64,000 nt of DNA, taken from contig CAXAMN010004180.1 of the NCBI GenBank assembly GCA_963970005.1, forward strand, positions 38,046 through 102,045, in the 5' to 3' direction. The position numbers were made by a program, and so were the translations under genes. This stretch comes from Durusdinium trenchii (lineage: Eukaryota > Sar > Dinophyceae > Suessiales > Symbiodiniaceae). Below the pieces are notes generated by a model. The model had not been told where the DNA came from. It ran no database searches and saw nothing but the letters and a program-made list of their open reading frames with translations. Every line of letters starts with the position of its first letter. Position 1 is the stretch's first letter. Shown here in pieces: positions 44,601 through 53,195 of this stretch.

Positions 44601-44978
44601 CGCGTGCCCGGCATCAAAGGCATGAGCCTCCACCTCCTCCTTCAACTCGAGAAAGGGGTGGTCCTTCGCGAGGTCCACGTCTCCTTCGCCCTTCTTGTCC
44701 AGGCTGTACACCTCAACCTGCAAGCCCTCCTTCTTCGCCATCTCCTTGAGGCACTCTCCGAGGACATCTCGTTCACCACTGAACATGTGAAGAAACCTGA
44801 ACACCCTCAACTCTTGGTATTCGGGGAAATCACGTGCTTGTTCCAGTGCCTCCTTGATCCTCTCGGGCATGATGTTCATCTCGCCCCCCGGTCCATCCGT
44901 CGAGGCGCTCGCCATGAGGTCCACCGTCCCCCCACGCGCCGCTCTCTCCGCTCCGCCCGCCTGGGGCCCGAGCTGCAC
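41640..44978 (-). CDS. Methyltransferase-like + reverse transcriptase + RNase H protein (1112 aa)
   Basis: Three regions are seen. Residues 58-210 carry elements like those of C5 cytosine methyltransferases: FLHMFSGE (motif I place), AGFPCNTFSR with Cys130 (the catalytic PC motif) and ENPPGS (201-206, the ENV motif place). The reverse transcriptase covers about 555-850, with TADLSDAYC (Asp669) and the active site LYMDDP (739-742). RNase H covers about 918-1060, with Asp925 (IVTDASPQG), Asp1003 (LRSDSV) and Asp1054 (VEADWLS). The protein copies the element RNA into DNA; the first domain may methylate it. Methyltransferase-carrying retrotransposons are reported from Symbiodinium; whether this copy keeps activity is unknown, since the target-recognition motifs are not clear. 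It lies between the Gag and recombinase genes, with no stops or frameshifts. Confidence 0.92.
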   Translation of the reverse strand: MQLGPQAGGAERAARGGTVDLMASASTDGPGGEMNIMPERIKEALEQARDFPEYQELRVFRFLHMFSGERDVLGECLKEMAKKEGLQVEVYSLDKKGEGDVDLAKDHPFLELKEEVEAHAFDAGHAGFPCNTFSRARWNMDFRGPPPVRSLQHIYGLPSNSVEEQQMADVGTLLASRSVVVIGAILKSQRLRQVPQAGTLENPPGSSTREEGPAWELPEIKAFMDAFEGQVADYNTCSFQTEERVRWFKPGRFAGRLLDLETLKKSCTCGQWIRHEPLVGHQQTAAAAQYPKQLCEAYCKLLITAFKHTLQLEYWRNMLKTKEQEVSGLKRKWIESKEKIYRGPPEGRPTADPSKRVWESTQINQDLRPIMGMSKKARREEENERYIGGMRNPGRAVEKLSVLRRVGMDVGRIWDRFIEDYPEALEVAKNYSSQGNRPNMEVEMAWKGALKQFFQTRAFTDIVLKDKYEFDSPLDPELWEAWLKTAADPEQHLVEWIRKGVPLGMSKEIPCCGIFPMSDDPEQEVEETPELANQLGMENYKSFTDEPEHAKAELGRLVAEGFAVVLPTNKASAMHQRGTVSKLALLVKAKEDGTVKRRIIIDLLRSGGNARCKVPERIVLPRVMDVVDSFRYLWKTRDRMPIKARDEEWELDEDRPEGGIYDFEMVTADLSDAYCHLPVHPDEHHNCLSPGIYPSETLMWVAMLFGFRGAPLLMGRFAACLARIWQSLIAPSEMQSQLYMDDPMWILRGPTSRRNRNLALLLYTARALGINLAWHKGSRGSQLTWIGVMFEVMQAEAEVKLTVPRKMMEEIRGSLESWESKGMISLREVQQVTGRLSWVAGILPRTRWAVSIMYAVIADVKRAEEDERRRASQRSDTRPKHGLVSVKRLELPRRWFMVFFKDPDVLALRKEPMEERPPDFAIVTDASPQGIGAVLATVDHNVGQTFTILEALEIPVLEEDAKWLGVEWKESSSQGPLEAWAVKLAFRRWGTRLEGKSVILRSDSVVALAMTKRLSSPSPVINWIGAELAIRCDRHGVKRVITQHIPGNWNVEADWLSRPHERNPARPERLKDVPIKTFPRNLIHGSYLSPPGVSPALWGASASQVSGAFELL

Positions 44979-45193
44979 GGTTCATTCACCGCATACCGCT
45001 GCGCGCGCACGCGAACGCCCCGACACGACCCACGAACCCGAAACAACCCCTCCGAGTCCGTGAACCATCACCTCAAACTTCCCTCAATCACCTCCCTATC
45101 ACGCATCCCTACCACACACGTACTTACCCGCACACCCCTCTTGCCAACAACACAAGAAGGCGCAGCACCCTTTGTCCCCAGTCCACTTCGGGA

Positions 45194-46684
45194 TCACGAG
45201 GGGGATGCTGCCTTTCGCGGGCATTCCGCGTTCGGATGCGAGGGTGAAAAACATGTCATGCACTTGTGCACTCTCTTGATCTTCCCTTTGCACTCAGACC
45301 CTGGGGGAAGTCCAGCACATGGCCCAACGCTCTTGGCCCAGCTGTAGCAAATCTCCTGACCTGCCTGGTCCTTTCCTTTTCCTTTGCCTTTGCCTTTGCT
45401 GAAGTCACCTTTTGACCTTTGTTCTCTAAAGTTGGCCAACTCTTCCCTCTCCGAAGCCCAACGCTTCCTCTTCGCCATGCGCTTGTCTCTGTTCGCCTGT
45501 CTGCGGCGATCTCCTCTGTCTTCATCATCACCACGTTCTGCAGGAGGTCCAGGAATGTGTACCATGGCTATCGTCTCAGCCGGAGGTTTCGGTGAGCCAT
45601 GTCCGCCGCTAGCTAACCATGCCGCCGCTGGGTGCCGCACTTGCTCGTTCCAAAACCTCTCGTCCAAGGCCAGAGCCCTAAAGCACGCAGTCCAAGGTTC
45701 GTCCTCGGTGAACTCTCTCGGAGCCGTGCCCCCTGCAGCAATGTCCAAAACAATTGCCCTCCTAGTCTTCTCCAACTTCTCCGCCCTGGCCTTGTCATCA
45801 GCCTGCGCAATCAAGCCCCAAGCCTTTGGCCATTGTAGCACCAGCTTTTCTATGACCTTTTCGTACAGGAGGAGGGCGGCCAGGGTCACCAAGTTCAGGG
45901 AGATGCACGCCACTTTAAACACCCGCCAGCTCACCAACCACTGCTGTAGGTTTTGTGGTCCTGGAAGTTCTTTCATCACGAACGAACCATCGCCTATGGG
46001 AAGGAAAGCCCGAAACTTTTGGTTCTTGAGGACCCTCCTGCCAAAAGGAAGCCACACGGAGAAGTCCATGTATGGTGGCTGTCGCTGAACACGAACTCTG
46101 TGATGTAGTGCCGCCAACTGTGCATCTGTAGGCTCTTCTTCTTCTTGAGGGGGGGCGCCCATAGTTGCAATGTATCGCTGTGCCCATTCGTTGAGGAGTA
46201 CTGCATCGGGAAGCCTCGTCTCCGAGTCATCCGTTTGGTCCACGATGTTTGACATCTTCAAGACATTGTCCTTGCCTCCACTAGATCCTCCTCCCGTTCC
46301 CGCGGGTGTCCCCCCCGCACCACCACCGGTACCTGTACCATCAGGAGGTCCCGAACCAGTTTCTGGCACCCATGGATCGCGGTCCACGAAGGCCTCTGGA
46401 TTCCCTCCTCCACGTACATGAATCACCCAACGTGCATTGCGCCAAACTAACCCCACCTGAGCTGCTTGGATGGGTGTGAGTCGACTGCCATTGGGGAGAA
46501 GGGCAGTCCCAACGATTTGAGGAATCGTCCAGTAGGGCATAGCCGCCAGGAGCCTCACGTCATTTCCTGGATCCCCAGCGGCCGCGAGGAAAGCATCCCA
46601 CAGTTCATCTTGCACGTTCAGGTGCCTCAGGAGGTCCGGAATGATGTGGATCTCCTGCGCGTCGCTCAAGGACAGCAGCACCAT
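45194..46684 (-). CDS. Gag-like protein with CCHC zinc knuckle (496 aa)
   Basis: ATG 46684 opens the frame. Residues 1-130 are helical, followed by a Gly/Thr-rich linker and a 150-residue region with one hydrophobic stretch (about 255-275). A Lys/Gly run (SKGKGKGKGKDQ) and a C-terminal cysteine-rich tail follow. The last part, CMTCFSPSHPNAEC, fits CX2CX4HX4C exactly, the nucleic-acid-binding knuckle of retroviral and retrotransposon nucleocapsids. First in the element and 215 bases upstream of the RT frame, it is the expected particle protein. The N-terminal region has no recognised domain. Confidence 0.82.
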   Translation of the reverse strand: MVLLSLSDAQEIHIIPDLLRHLNVQDELWDAFLAAAGDPGNDVRLLAAMPYWTIPQIVGTALLPNGSRLTPIQAAQVGLVWRNARWVIHVRGGGNPEAFVDRDPWVPETGSGPPDGTGTGGGAGGTPAGTGGGSSGGKDNVLKMSNIVDQTDDSETRLPDAVLLNEWAQRYIATMGAPPQEEEEPTDAQLAALHHRVRVQRQPPYMDFSVWLPFGRRVLKNQKFRAFLPIGDGSFVMKELPGPQNLQQWLVSWRVFKVACISLNLVTLAALLLYEKVIEKLVLQWPKAWGLIAQADDKARAEKLEKTRRAIVLDIAAGGTAPREFTEDEPWTACFRALALDERFWNEQVRHPAAAWLASGGHGSPKPPAETIAMVHIPGPPAERGDDEDRGDRRRQANRDKRMAKRKRWASEREELANFREQRSKGDFSKGKGKGKGKDQAGQEICYSWAKSVGPCAGLPPGSECKGKIKRVHKCMTCFSPSHPNAECPRKAASPS

Positions 46685-48957
46685 CCATCTGCAGGCTCGC
46701 GCTCAAAAGAAAACAGTCAGGTGGTGGAGGCTCTCTTGAGCCTTCACTGAACGAGGAGGTGACTTTCTCTACCCTCCCTCCCATCCATTCTTTCTATACA
46801 ACCACTTTTATGTCCCTCAGTACCGCTGGTTCTTCTACCTAATCACGGTTTATCCCCATGTTTGTCCATGTGCATCAACTCGATGACTGGATGACAAAGC
46901 TCAAGCAATCAAGAGTGAGGCTCGGGACATCGCTTCGTAGCTATTCGGGCTGAGACAAACGGACACCGGTGAAGGACTGTTCGGCCCCTGGAAACCCCCA
47001 ACCGGTGACCAACCCTTGTGGTGAAGCTGCCAATCAAAGGCCTGACTTGTAGGTGTATAGATGATTATAGATGTACAAACATGTCTATGAGATGTACCCA
47101 TACATCGACCCTCTAAACCACTGCGGCAGAATGTGGCACTGAGTGTCTTTCCACTAAGCCACACTCCAACAAACATAGACATCTACAGATTGAATACCTT
47201 ACAGTGTTGACAAGATCTGGCCACTTGATCAGGGCAAAGAGTCCTTATCCTTTCATGCCTTGCATACTGCTGTGTGCCACCTAATTAAGTCACCCAGCCG
47301 CATGCAGCTACATAGCCTCCCTCCAGCAACGAAGACCAGGGCTCTCAGGCCCCTCTGGGCCGCCGGACGCTTGTAAAGCCCCTCCCTGGCGTCCTTTGGC
47401 AAGTCCATTGCTTCAGCTCCTAACGTGACACCGTGACACGAAAAACTCTGGGAAAAATGAGTCAAAGATCGCAGGACCGCCGGACGCATCAGCAGGTGTT
47501 GCGTGGAAATGGCTAGGAACTCGGGAACGTTTGAAGTCCCAAACCTTCTAGTGCGAGGATAAGCACTGCCTCATGGAGGGTGTCCTTCCTTAAAACCATG
47601 TTATATTTTTAAAAATATAACTCAAAAAAGGTGACCAGGTCTTGACCCTGCCTCGCTTGCGCCAGCACAGTAGATCATCTTCGTAGCCTCACCACTGAGG
47701 TGCCATGAGTCTTTCGGATCAAGCTTATTCGCTTTCGTTACGGTCAAAATTCTTCGTGGAGGATGGTCATCCTACAAGTACCTCTACCAAGAGTGACCAA
47801 GAGGTGGATGACCCATGTTTTGACTATGGCACACGTCCACGTCCACATGTACTACTGGAGCATGTTCATCGTTGACTTGAGCGACTTGCTTGGAGCTCTG
47901 GCTGAAGTTGGTCTTGACCTTGCTTTTGCTTCCAGCTCGAGTATAGTACTGTAGTAAGTATATAGTAAGTAGTAGTGTTCTATGTTTTTTCAAGATCATC
48001 AACGTCCCAAATATCATCACCATCTTCGTCAGCTTCATAACATTGTCATCGGTTTCACAGCATTGTCATCCAACAAAAGTGTTCTGAAATTGGGGGGTTC
48101 TCAGCATCTTCATCGGTGTCAAGGCAAACATGCGGAATTCACTCCGTCGCATCAATAAAGTCAAGATCTGACATCTAAGACGGCGGGCATACCCTGCAAT
48201 TAAGCAACGTCAAAAGAAGCAGCAAGGCGTTGGCATAGCCAGTGAGGAACGGAAACAATTAAAATCTCGGTTTAAGGCTGCATTGTAGTTGGGTTTCTTG
48301 CCAAACGACAATTTTCAAGGATGGGCTCGAAATTCCTTTACTTACATGTACAATGTACAACTCTGCAGAAAACCACAAACAACTTCAAAACACACAAAAA
48401 CACGACTGATGAGTTGTCTGGGCCGGCGTCAGAGTTGTTGATTTGCCAGCCTGGATGAGTTGAACAACAAAATTCGGACATGCGTGCCGTTTCAAACAGT
48501 TTCCCGTTGCATTACTCAATGAACGCGTCAGTCATACCTTGTCCCAACTGTTAGAGTCCAAGTAACGATTTAAAAAGTCTATGTTTTTAAAAGGAAACTT
48601 ATCGCAATTCATTGCATGTCATTGCTATGTTTCTTCTCTTGAACAAACAGGACCAACGCATGTTATTACGTAATTATATGAACCGCATGAGGTTCAGCCT
48701 TATTGGAAAAAAAACATGGCGCCATATGGCGCCTATGTCCCTGAATCGTCGGCGATCGGCACCAAGGCACACTCCGCTACTCCGATGCGCAGCCCAGGGC
48801 TTCCTTTGGCCTCCCGAAGCGGTGGAGCAGCGTGTACACAACATGCAGATGTTTTACAGGGTAGCCGCATGCAAAAGAAAACTAGAGGGTCCAACACAGC
48901 CCCCACTGCGACGTCCAATTGTCCTTTGAACATATTGAACAAGGCTGTTTCCTTTAG
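46685..48957. other. Gene-poor stretch upstream of the retrotransposon
   Basis: The right part of 46685-46900 is presumably the 5' untranslated part of the retrotransposon. Beyond it, a minus-strand patch at about 47330-47430 (AMDLPKDAREGLYKRPAAQR) could be an isolated exon but has no partner. Nothing else is supported. Confidence 0.4.
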
Positions 48958-49014
48958 TTTGTTACTAGTAGTTTCTTGCTACAAGTTGTAATGTTCTTAG
49001 CTACTAGTAGTTTT
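48958..49014. repeat. Dispersed CTACTAGTAG-type repeat cluster
   Basis: TTACTAGTAGTTTCTTGCTA and GCTACTAGTAGTTTT units, the same family as at 28521-37862. Confidence 0.75.
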
Positions 49015-49023
49015 TTTTAAAAC

Positions 49024-49132
49024 CTATACCTGGAACTTTGCCTCTCTGCCTTTCACAGCGGTTCTTCGCTCTCCAATTCTGATTCCATCCAGTCCAGTCA
49101 GGTTCCATTTGAATGGGTGCGGAGGCCCAATC
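49024..49132 (-). CDS. Possible last exon of the propeller gene
   Basis: Acceptor CACAG precedes the G at 49132. The phase matches the preceding exon and the frame ends at TAG 49024 after 36 codons (including KWNLTGLDGIRIGERRTAVK). The sequence is less propeller-like than the other exons, so this assignment rests mainly on phase and position. Confidence 0.3.
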
Positions 49133-49302
49133 CTGTGACCCATCAAAAAGAGATCTCTGATGCAGAAAGGTCGGTTGATGGACCTTTTTGGCGCATGAGG
49201 GTTTACACAGATGCTCAAAGTCAGGAATCCTGGAAATCCTTTTAACCTTTAACCGTCATAACATGTCACAACTGTCCCACTGTCAGATGCCAGATCTCGG
49301 AC

Positions 49303-49380
49303 CTTGCCTCTCCCACATAGTAGAGGCGCCAAGGCGCGTCGCCCACCGGAGCCACGGCATAGGGTGTCCCCACCACACGG
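49303..49380 (-). CDS. Propeller gene exon 9
   Basis: 78 bases, acceptor GACAG before 49380 and donor GTCCGA after 49303. It encodes VVGTPYAVAP...WRLYYVGEA, a typical last-blade strand pair of this fold. It takes one base from exon 8 (phase 2) and ends in phase 2. Confidence 0.65.
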
Positions 49381-49572
49381 CTGTCCCAATCTCCATCTTC
49401 GCCCTACACAGGGGTATCAAACGCAAAGAAATCGCAAAGAATGGTTCCACGCCAACAGCTTGAAACCTGGACACGCAGTTCCAGCACAAATGGTTGCCTT
49501 TCGATCTTCAACTGTGATGTCCACTCTCTTCAGCCAATCTCCTTGTGGCTCGGTCCTCTTCCCCCCCCGCAC

Positions 49573-49697
49573 CGCCAAGCTGCCTTCCGCAGCACTGGGC
49601 CACCGGCTGCGCGGCCCGGCACCTCCTGGCGTCGCCAGGTGAGGCCGTCGGAGCTCACGGCAAGGCCCACCGCGTGGTCGCCCTGCTCATCCACCGC
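49573..49697 (-). CDS. Propeller gene exon 8
   Basis: 125 bases, acceptor TTGAG before 49697 and donor GTGCGG after 49573. It encodes AVDEQGDHAVGLAVSSDGLT and onward to GGPVL, a clear blade motif. Joined to exon 7 it gives an uninterrupted MLYE-AVDEQG join in phase 0 across a 4.8-kb intron. Confidence 0.75.
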
Positions 49698-50489
49698 CTC
49701 AACAACGGCAGGACTCCATCTGCTCAAGCGGTGGCGAAGCCGCTTCTTCACCCAGCGGTTATCACTTTTGCAACATGTTGGGTAAACGGGGGGGGGCTTG
49801 TCCCGACTGCAACATAGAGGGTCAGAAAGCCTTGCGCTTACAGGGTTTCGTAGGTTTCCGGACACTCAACTTTATCGCCTTGGAATTCACTAATTCCAAG
49901 ACGATAAGCTGAGTGCCTTTTGAAGACCATTCAGTCCAGTCCTCGGATCCACCTGCTCCATGATATGCATCTGAAGGCACCTTTTCTTTACACGCCAGAT
50001 CTCAGTCTTGTTCCCAACTGAGCCATGACAGCTCACTGTACATTTGAGCTGGCGTACAAGTGTCTTGCGCAGCTTCTCTATGTATTCTCACAGGTTGTGA
50101 GCATTGAGTCCAACCCTGGATGTTGGCTGAACCACAAAGCTGCGAGGCCTTCAACGTTGCTCTCGTTGCAGCTTTGCATCGCAGCGGCCAAGAAGACCCA
50201 TTCTACGCAGTGATTTCTTGATCACTGCTGCCAAGCTTTCTGTACCTTGGCCTCCACCAACGACCGTAACCTTGCTCTGTTTCTCGAGCAACATGGGTCT
50301 GGCAGAAGAAGAGGAACGGCTGAAGCTACTGTGCTTGAACGCTTGCAGGACCTTTTTTGGAAGGTGTCAACTCACTCTGGGAGTGACTCGCCGTGGCAGC
50401 AGTCAGGTTCATCTCATTGTAAGCACCTTGAAGGCCCTTGGAAGCGCCACTGCCCACGATATGTTTGCTGCTGCAGAGCTTCGTTTTCA

Positions 50490-50807
50490 AGAGCGGTAAC
50501 ACTTCATATCCTTGCACTCAGGCGGTCCCGGGGCGCCTTTCTTGGTGATCCGTTTGTTCAAAGGAAGAACTGCTTGCTGATGCTGACCACTAGTTGTGTG
50601 GATCATGGAGGCTGGCTTTTTGGAGGCGGCTTTTCCAGATCGCACTGCCGGCTTCTTGCGCAACTGCGCCTTGGCTTTGGCAGTCAAAGCCCTCTTGTCA
50701 AAAGGCTTCAGCTTGCCAAAAGTTCTCGCGCCGTTGACGTCCACCGTCCCGGGGTCATCAAAGCACATGGCTTTACTCTCCTGCAGTCGCGCGAAGGCCG
50801 CGCACAC
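50490..50807 (-). pseudogene. C-terminal part of the nested transposase-like gene (tentative)
   Basis: The minus strand is open and encodes a basic segment (DDPGTVDVNGARTFGKLKPF followed by Lys/Ala-rich sequence). Its composition and place downstream of the segment at 51345-51802 suggest it is the tail of the same gene. The link is inference; no splice pair was confirmed. Confidence 0.35.
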
Positions 50808-51344
50808 ACGTAGCCGTCTTCAGGAGACCCTTGCGCATACCCAGAGGCAGTGGCATTGGTGTCCGGAGATTCAAAGACCAAATGGTTAGTCGGTCCCGGC
50901 ACGTTCGAGTCTGAAATAGGTCATGACTAACCAAAAAAGGAGCCTTTGCGTGGGGCATTCACAGGATAACCAACAAGACTCGCGAGAAGAGCCAGCAGCC
51001 CCGCTATTGATTCTCTGCGGTTGCTCTGCCGCTGCCAGGGCTGGTGTGCTGTTCGTCCAATACTCAATCTTGGCTCGCCTACACGGCGGACTGTCCCATT
51101 CATTTGGCTGTTTCCGGAAATAGCGGAGTCGGCCATGCATGTTAAGCCTAGAGGTATGATTCGGAGGTATGTTTCGGGGTATGTTGCAAGGTGCTAAGAA
51201 CAACCTCAACTGCTGTCGCTGGAGGAGGAGCTTGAACCAGAATCCATCTGCAAATAAACAGACAGAGCAGCTTTTGCCTGTCTCTGCTTTGCAGATCTTT
51301 TGGCTGCCAATTTCTCTCTCGCGGAAGGTATGGATCTCGTCGAG

Positions 51345-51802
51345 TCACCCCATCCAGAGACGTAAAATCTCAGTGTTCAGTCGATTCTTTTCTGGCTGGA
51401 ATCTCTGTATGAATAGTGCCAAGCGCCATCCCTCATCAGCTTTGATCTGCAAACAAACAAGGGGGCTAATGGTCTCTCCATGTAGCCGATCCAAAAAGAT
51501 CATGTCTTTTGCCCGGACACGCCCACCAGCAATGCGTTCTAGCGTGATGCAGTAGCAATACTCGATGTTGAATTTGTTCGCTGACACATCCAGCTTCTTT
51601 ATTGTCTGGGGCTTGGGCGGCGCAAAGGCTTTGACAAAGTAACTGGGGCCCACATGGTCTCCTGCATCCCATGCTCAACGCCTTTCCGCGTGTCTTCAAG
51701 ACAAGAAATGGTATGCTCCTGTGCCCAATCCGCAACCCATCTTCGCTGCAATCCGAAGGCACCGTCGCAGCGTCCCTTGCCGTGGTGTTCGGCAAAAAAG
51801 TT
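51345..51802 (-). pseudogene. Transposase-like segment, one frameshift
   Basis: After a GTTAG acceptor at 51803 the minus strand encodes NFFAEHHGKGRCDGAFGLQR. One base appears missing near 51650 (within the codons for MWGP), after which the frame continues with SYFVKAFAPPKPQTIKKLDV and a Tyr/Cys/Arg-rich region (about 100 residues) to 51345. The HHGKGxxDGxFG segment resembles the last acidic region of cut-and-paste transposase catalytic cores. I associate the whole with a lineage-specific dinoflagellate gene family, from memory and with moderate confidence. Because of the frameshift the copy is probably dead. Confidence 0.45.
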
Positions 51803-51982
51803 CTAACATACTTGTTGGAAGGAAGCTCCATCTTTGCAAATTTCGATCAAGTTCCACAAGAACTCCTGAGCATTGCGGCAGGGGCACAGAACTAGGAAAC
51901 CAAATGGGGATTACTACTGCGAAGCAGAACACAAAAGCTTCCTTATATCCAGCACCGATGTCATTGCCAAGGGTCACACGAC

Positions 51983-52190
51983 CTAAAATGAGGACCGCAA
52001 TCTGCCCACAACACAAGCTCAGTGTGAGCGACAGTTAAAGAGTGAGATTTGAGCAGGTCATTGAGGCATTGAATTGCAAAGGAACTATCATGGTTCAATA
52101 TTTGGCTGATGTAGTGGTGGTATGAACTTCTCTTCACGCTTCTTTGGGCTGCCCCAAATCTTGTAGGAGAAGTCCTGAAACACATTTGGC
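51983..52190 (-). pseudogene. Transposase-like segment with WADCGPHF block
   Basis: The minus strand encodes SYHHYISQILNHDSSFAIQ and, further on, TELVLWADCGPHF, ending at a GTCGTG donor after 51983. The Asp of WADCGPHF sits where a catalytic Asp of an RNase-H-like transposase core could lie. A second frame at the 5' side (DFSYKIWGSPKKREEKF) joins it best if a one-base break occurs near 52120. It precedes the segment at 51345-51802 on the same strand, so the two are read as parts of one broken gene. Confidence 0.42.
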
Positions 52191-52289
52191 GTTAGAGAAA
52201 AACCCTCGACCTTGCGCAACAACTTGAGGGCAAACGGTTAGAACAATAATATTTGGTAGATTCGAGGACATCTTGGCGTGGAAAAACTT

Positions 52290-53021
52290 CTAAAGCAGCC
52301 TGTTGGTACGCCAGGGTTCTCTCTTCTGCGACGTCTTGGGTGGAGTTGGGCCATCTGCCAGTGAAGCCTTTGTGGCTCGCTTTTTTGGACTGTCTGGCTC
52401 GGGGATATTTGCTTCTACAGTGCCAGTGTCTTGCTGTTCTGGACTGTCTGCCTTACAGCTGTTGGCCTTAACACTGCCAGTGTCTTGCTCTTCCGGACGT
52501 CTTGTTTGGTGCGGTCTGCTTGTGAGGTGTCTGTACTTTGCTTGTCCAGACTGTCTTGTTTGGCGCGGTCTGCTTGGTATGCGTCTGCGTCTGTCTTGCT
52601 TGTCCGGACTGTCTAGCTTGGAGCGGTCTGCTTGTGAGGCATCTGTGTGTTGCTGGACTGTCTTGCTTAGAGCGGTCTGCTTGTGAGGCGTCTGCGACTC
52701 GCTTTTCCGGAGGGTCTTGCTTGGAGCTGTCTGCCGGCGAGGTCTTCGTGGTGCTTGGCCCGGAGCTGTCTGCGTGGGCGGTCTTGGTGCGTTGCTTGTC
52801 AGTGCTATCTGGCTTTTCACCTTTGCACTTTTCACCAGCTCTTTCAAGTCACTCAAGGTTTCTAACCCGGACTTTTCGCGCAACTCTTTCAGCCGCTGAA
52901 CCTCCTTCTGGTCTTGCCATCTGCAGACCCAACGGCTCCTTGCGCCCACTGACAACACAAAGGTTGTTGCATAGCCATTAGTTGAAAGCCGCGACTCTTG
53001 CCACACCAAGAAATCCGGCAT
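52290..53021 (-). CDS. Repeat-rich basic ORF (243 aa), possibly part of the nested gene
   Basis: ATG 53021 opens 243 codons. Residues 35-75 are a charged helix (QKEVQRLKELREKSGLETLS). From about residue 80 on, the frame translates a tandem repeat into Gln/Thr/Ser/Pro/Arg-rich units (QTAPSKTLRKSESQTPHKQT and similar). It lies just upstream of the transposase-like segments on the same strand and could be their N-terminal exon, or a chance frame through the repeat. No family recognised. Confidence 0.35.
   Translation of the reverse strand: MPDFLVWQESRLSTNGYATTFVLSVGARSRWVCRWQDQKEVQRLKELREKSGLETLSDLKELVKSAKVKSQIALTSNAPRPPTQTAPGQAPRRPRRQTAPSKTLRKSESQTPHKQTALSKTVQQHTDASQADRSKLDSPDKQDRRRRIPSRPRQTRQSGQAKYRHLTSRPHQTRRPEEQDTGSVKANSCKADSPEQQDTGTVEANIPEPDSPKKRATKASLADGPTPPKTSQKREPWRTNRLL
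52400..52780. repeat. Imperfect tandem repeats of about 48-58 bp
   Basis: The block GCGGTCTGCTTGTGAGGC recurs at 52511, 52565 (variant), 52623 and 52672, with TGTCTTGCTTGTCCGGACTG-like sequence between copies. The array lies inside the 243-codon ORF and inside intron 7. Confidence 0.85.
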
Positions 53022-53129
53022 GAATCAAAGGATATCAGAACCGTGAGGAGACTGAGGCCCCAAGCCAAACAATTGGCAACAGCAACACAACTCAACAAAA
53101 GGTCCACAAGCAACATCTCATTTTTAGTC

Positions 53130-53195
53130 AGGTATGTTTCGAGGGTATGGTTCGGGGATATGAATCGACCTATGTTTCGATCTATGTTTCGGATA
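53130..53195. repeat. TATGTTTCG short repeats, right copy
   Basis: GGTATGTTTCGAGGGTATGG and CTATGTTTCGATCTATGTTT units. A related cluster in the same orientation lies at 51152-51185 (GGTATGTTTCGGGGTATGTT), so the two bracket most of the transposase-like region. Confidence 0.6.

Larger units (their letters stand above)
39413..46684 (-). mobile_element. DIRS/Ngaro-like retrotransposon with three long ORFs
   Basis: On the minus strand three long frames follow one another: a Gag-like protein (46684-45194), a methyltransferase-like/RT/RNase H protein (44978-41640) and a tyrosine recombinase (41212-39413). A tyrosine recombinase in place of a DDE integrase defines the DIRS order, and the gene order Gag, RT/RNase H, YR fits Ngaro-like members. 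All three frames are open over 7 kb, so the copy looks recent. Terminal or split direct repeats, which would set the ends, were not recognised; the limits given are those of the coding region. Confidence 0.88.

Noticed and set aside
52290-53021. Firm assignment of the repeat-rich 243-codon frame to a protein family
   Set aside because: Two thirds of it translates a tandem repeat; only a short charged helix remains, which is not diagnostic.
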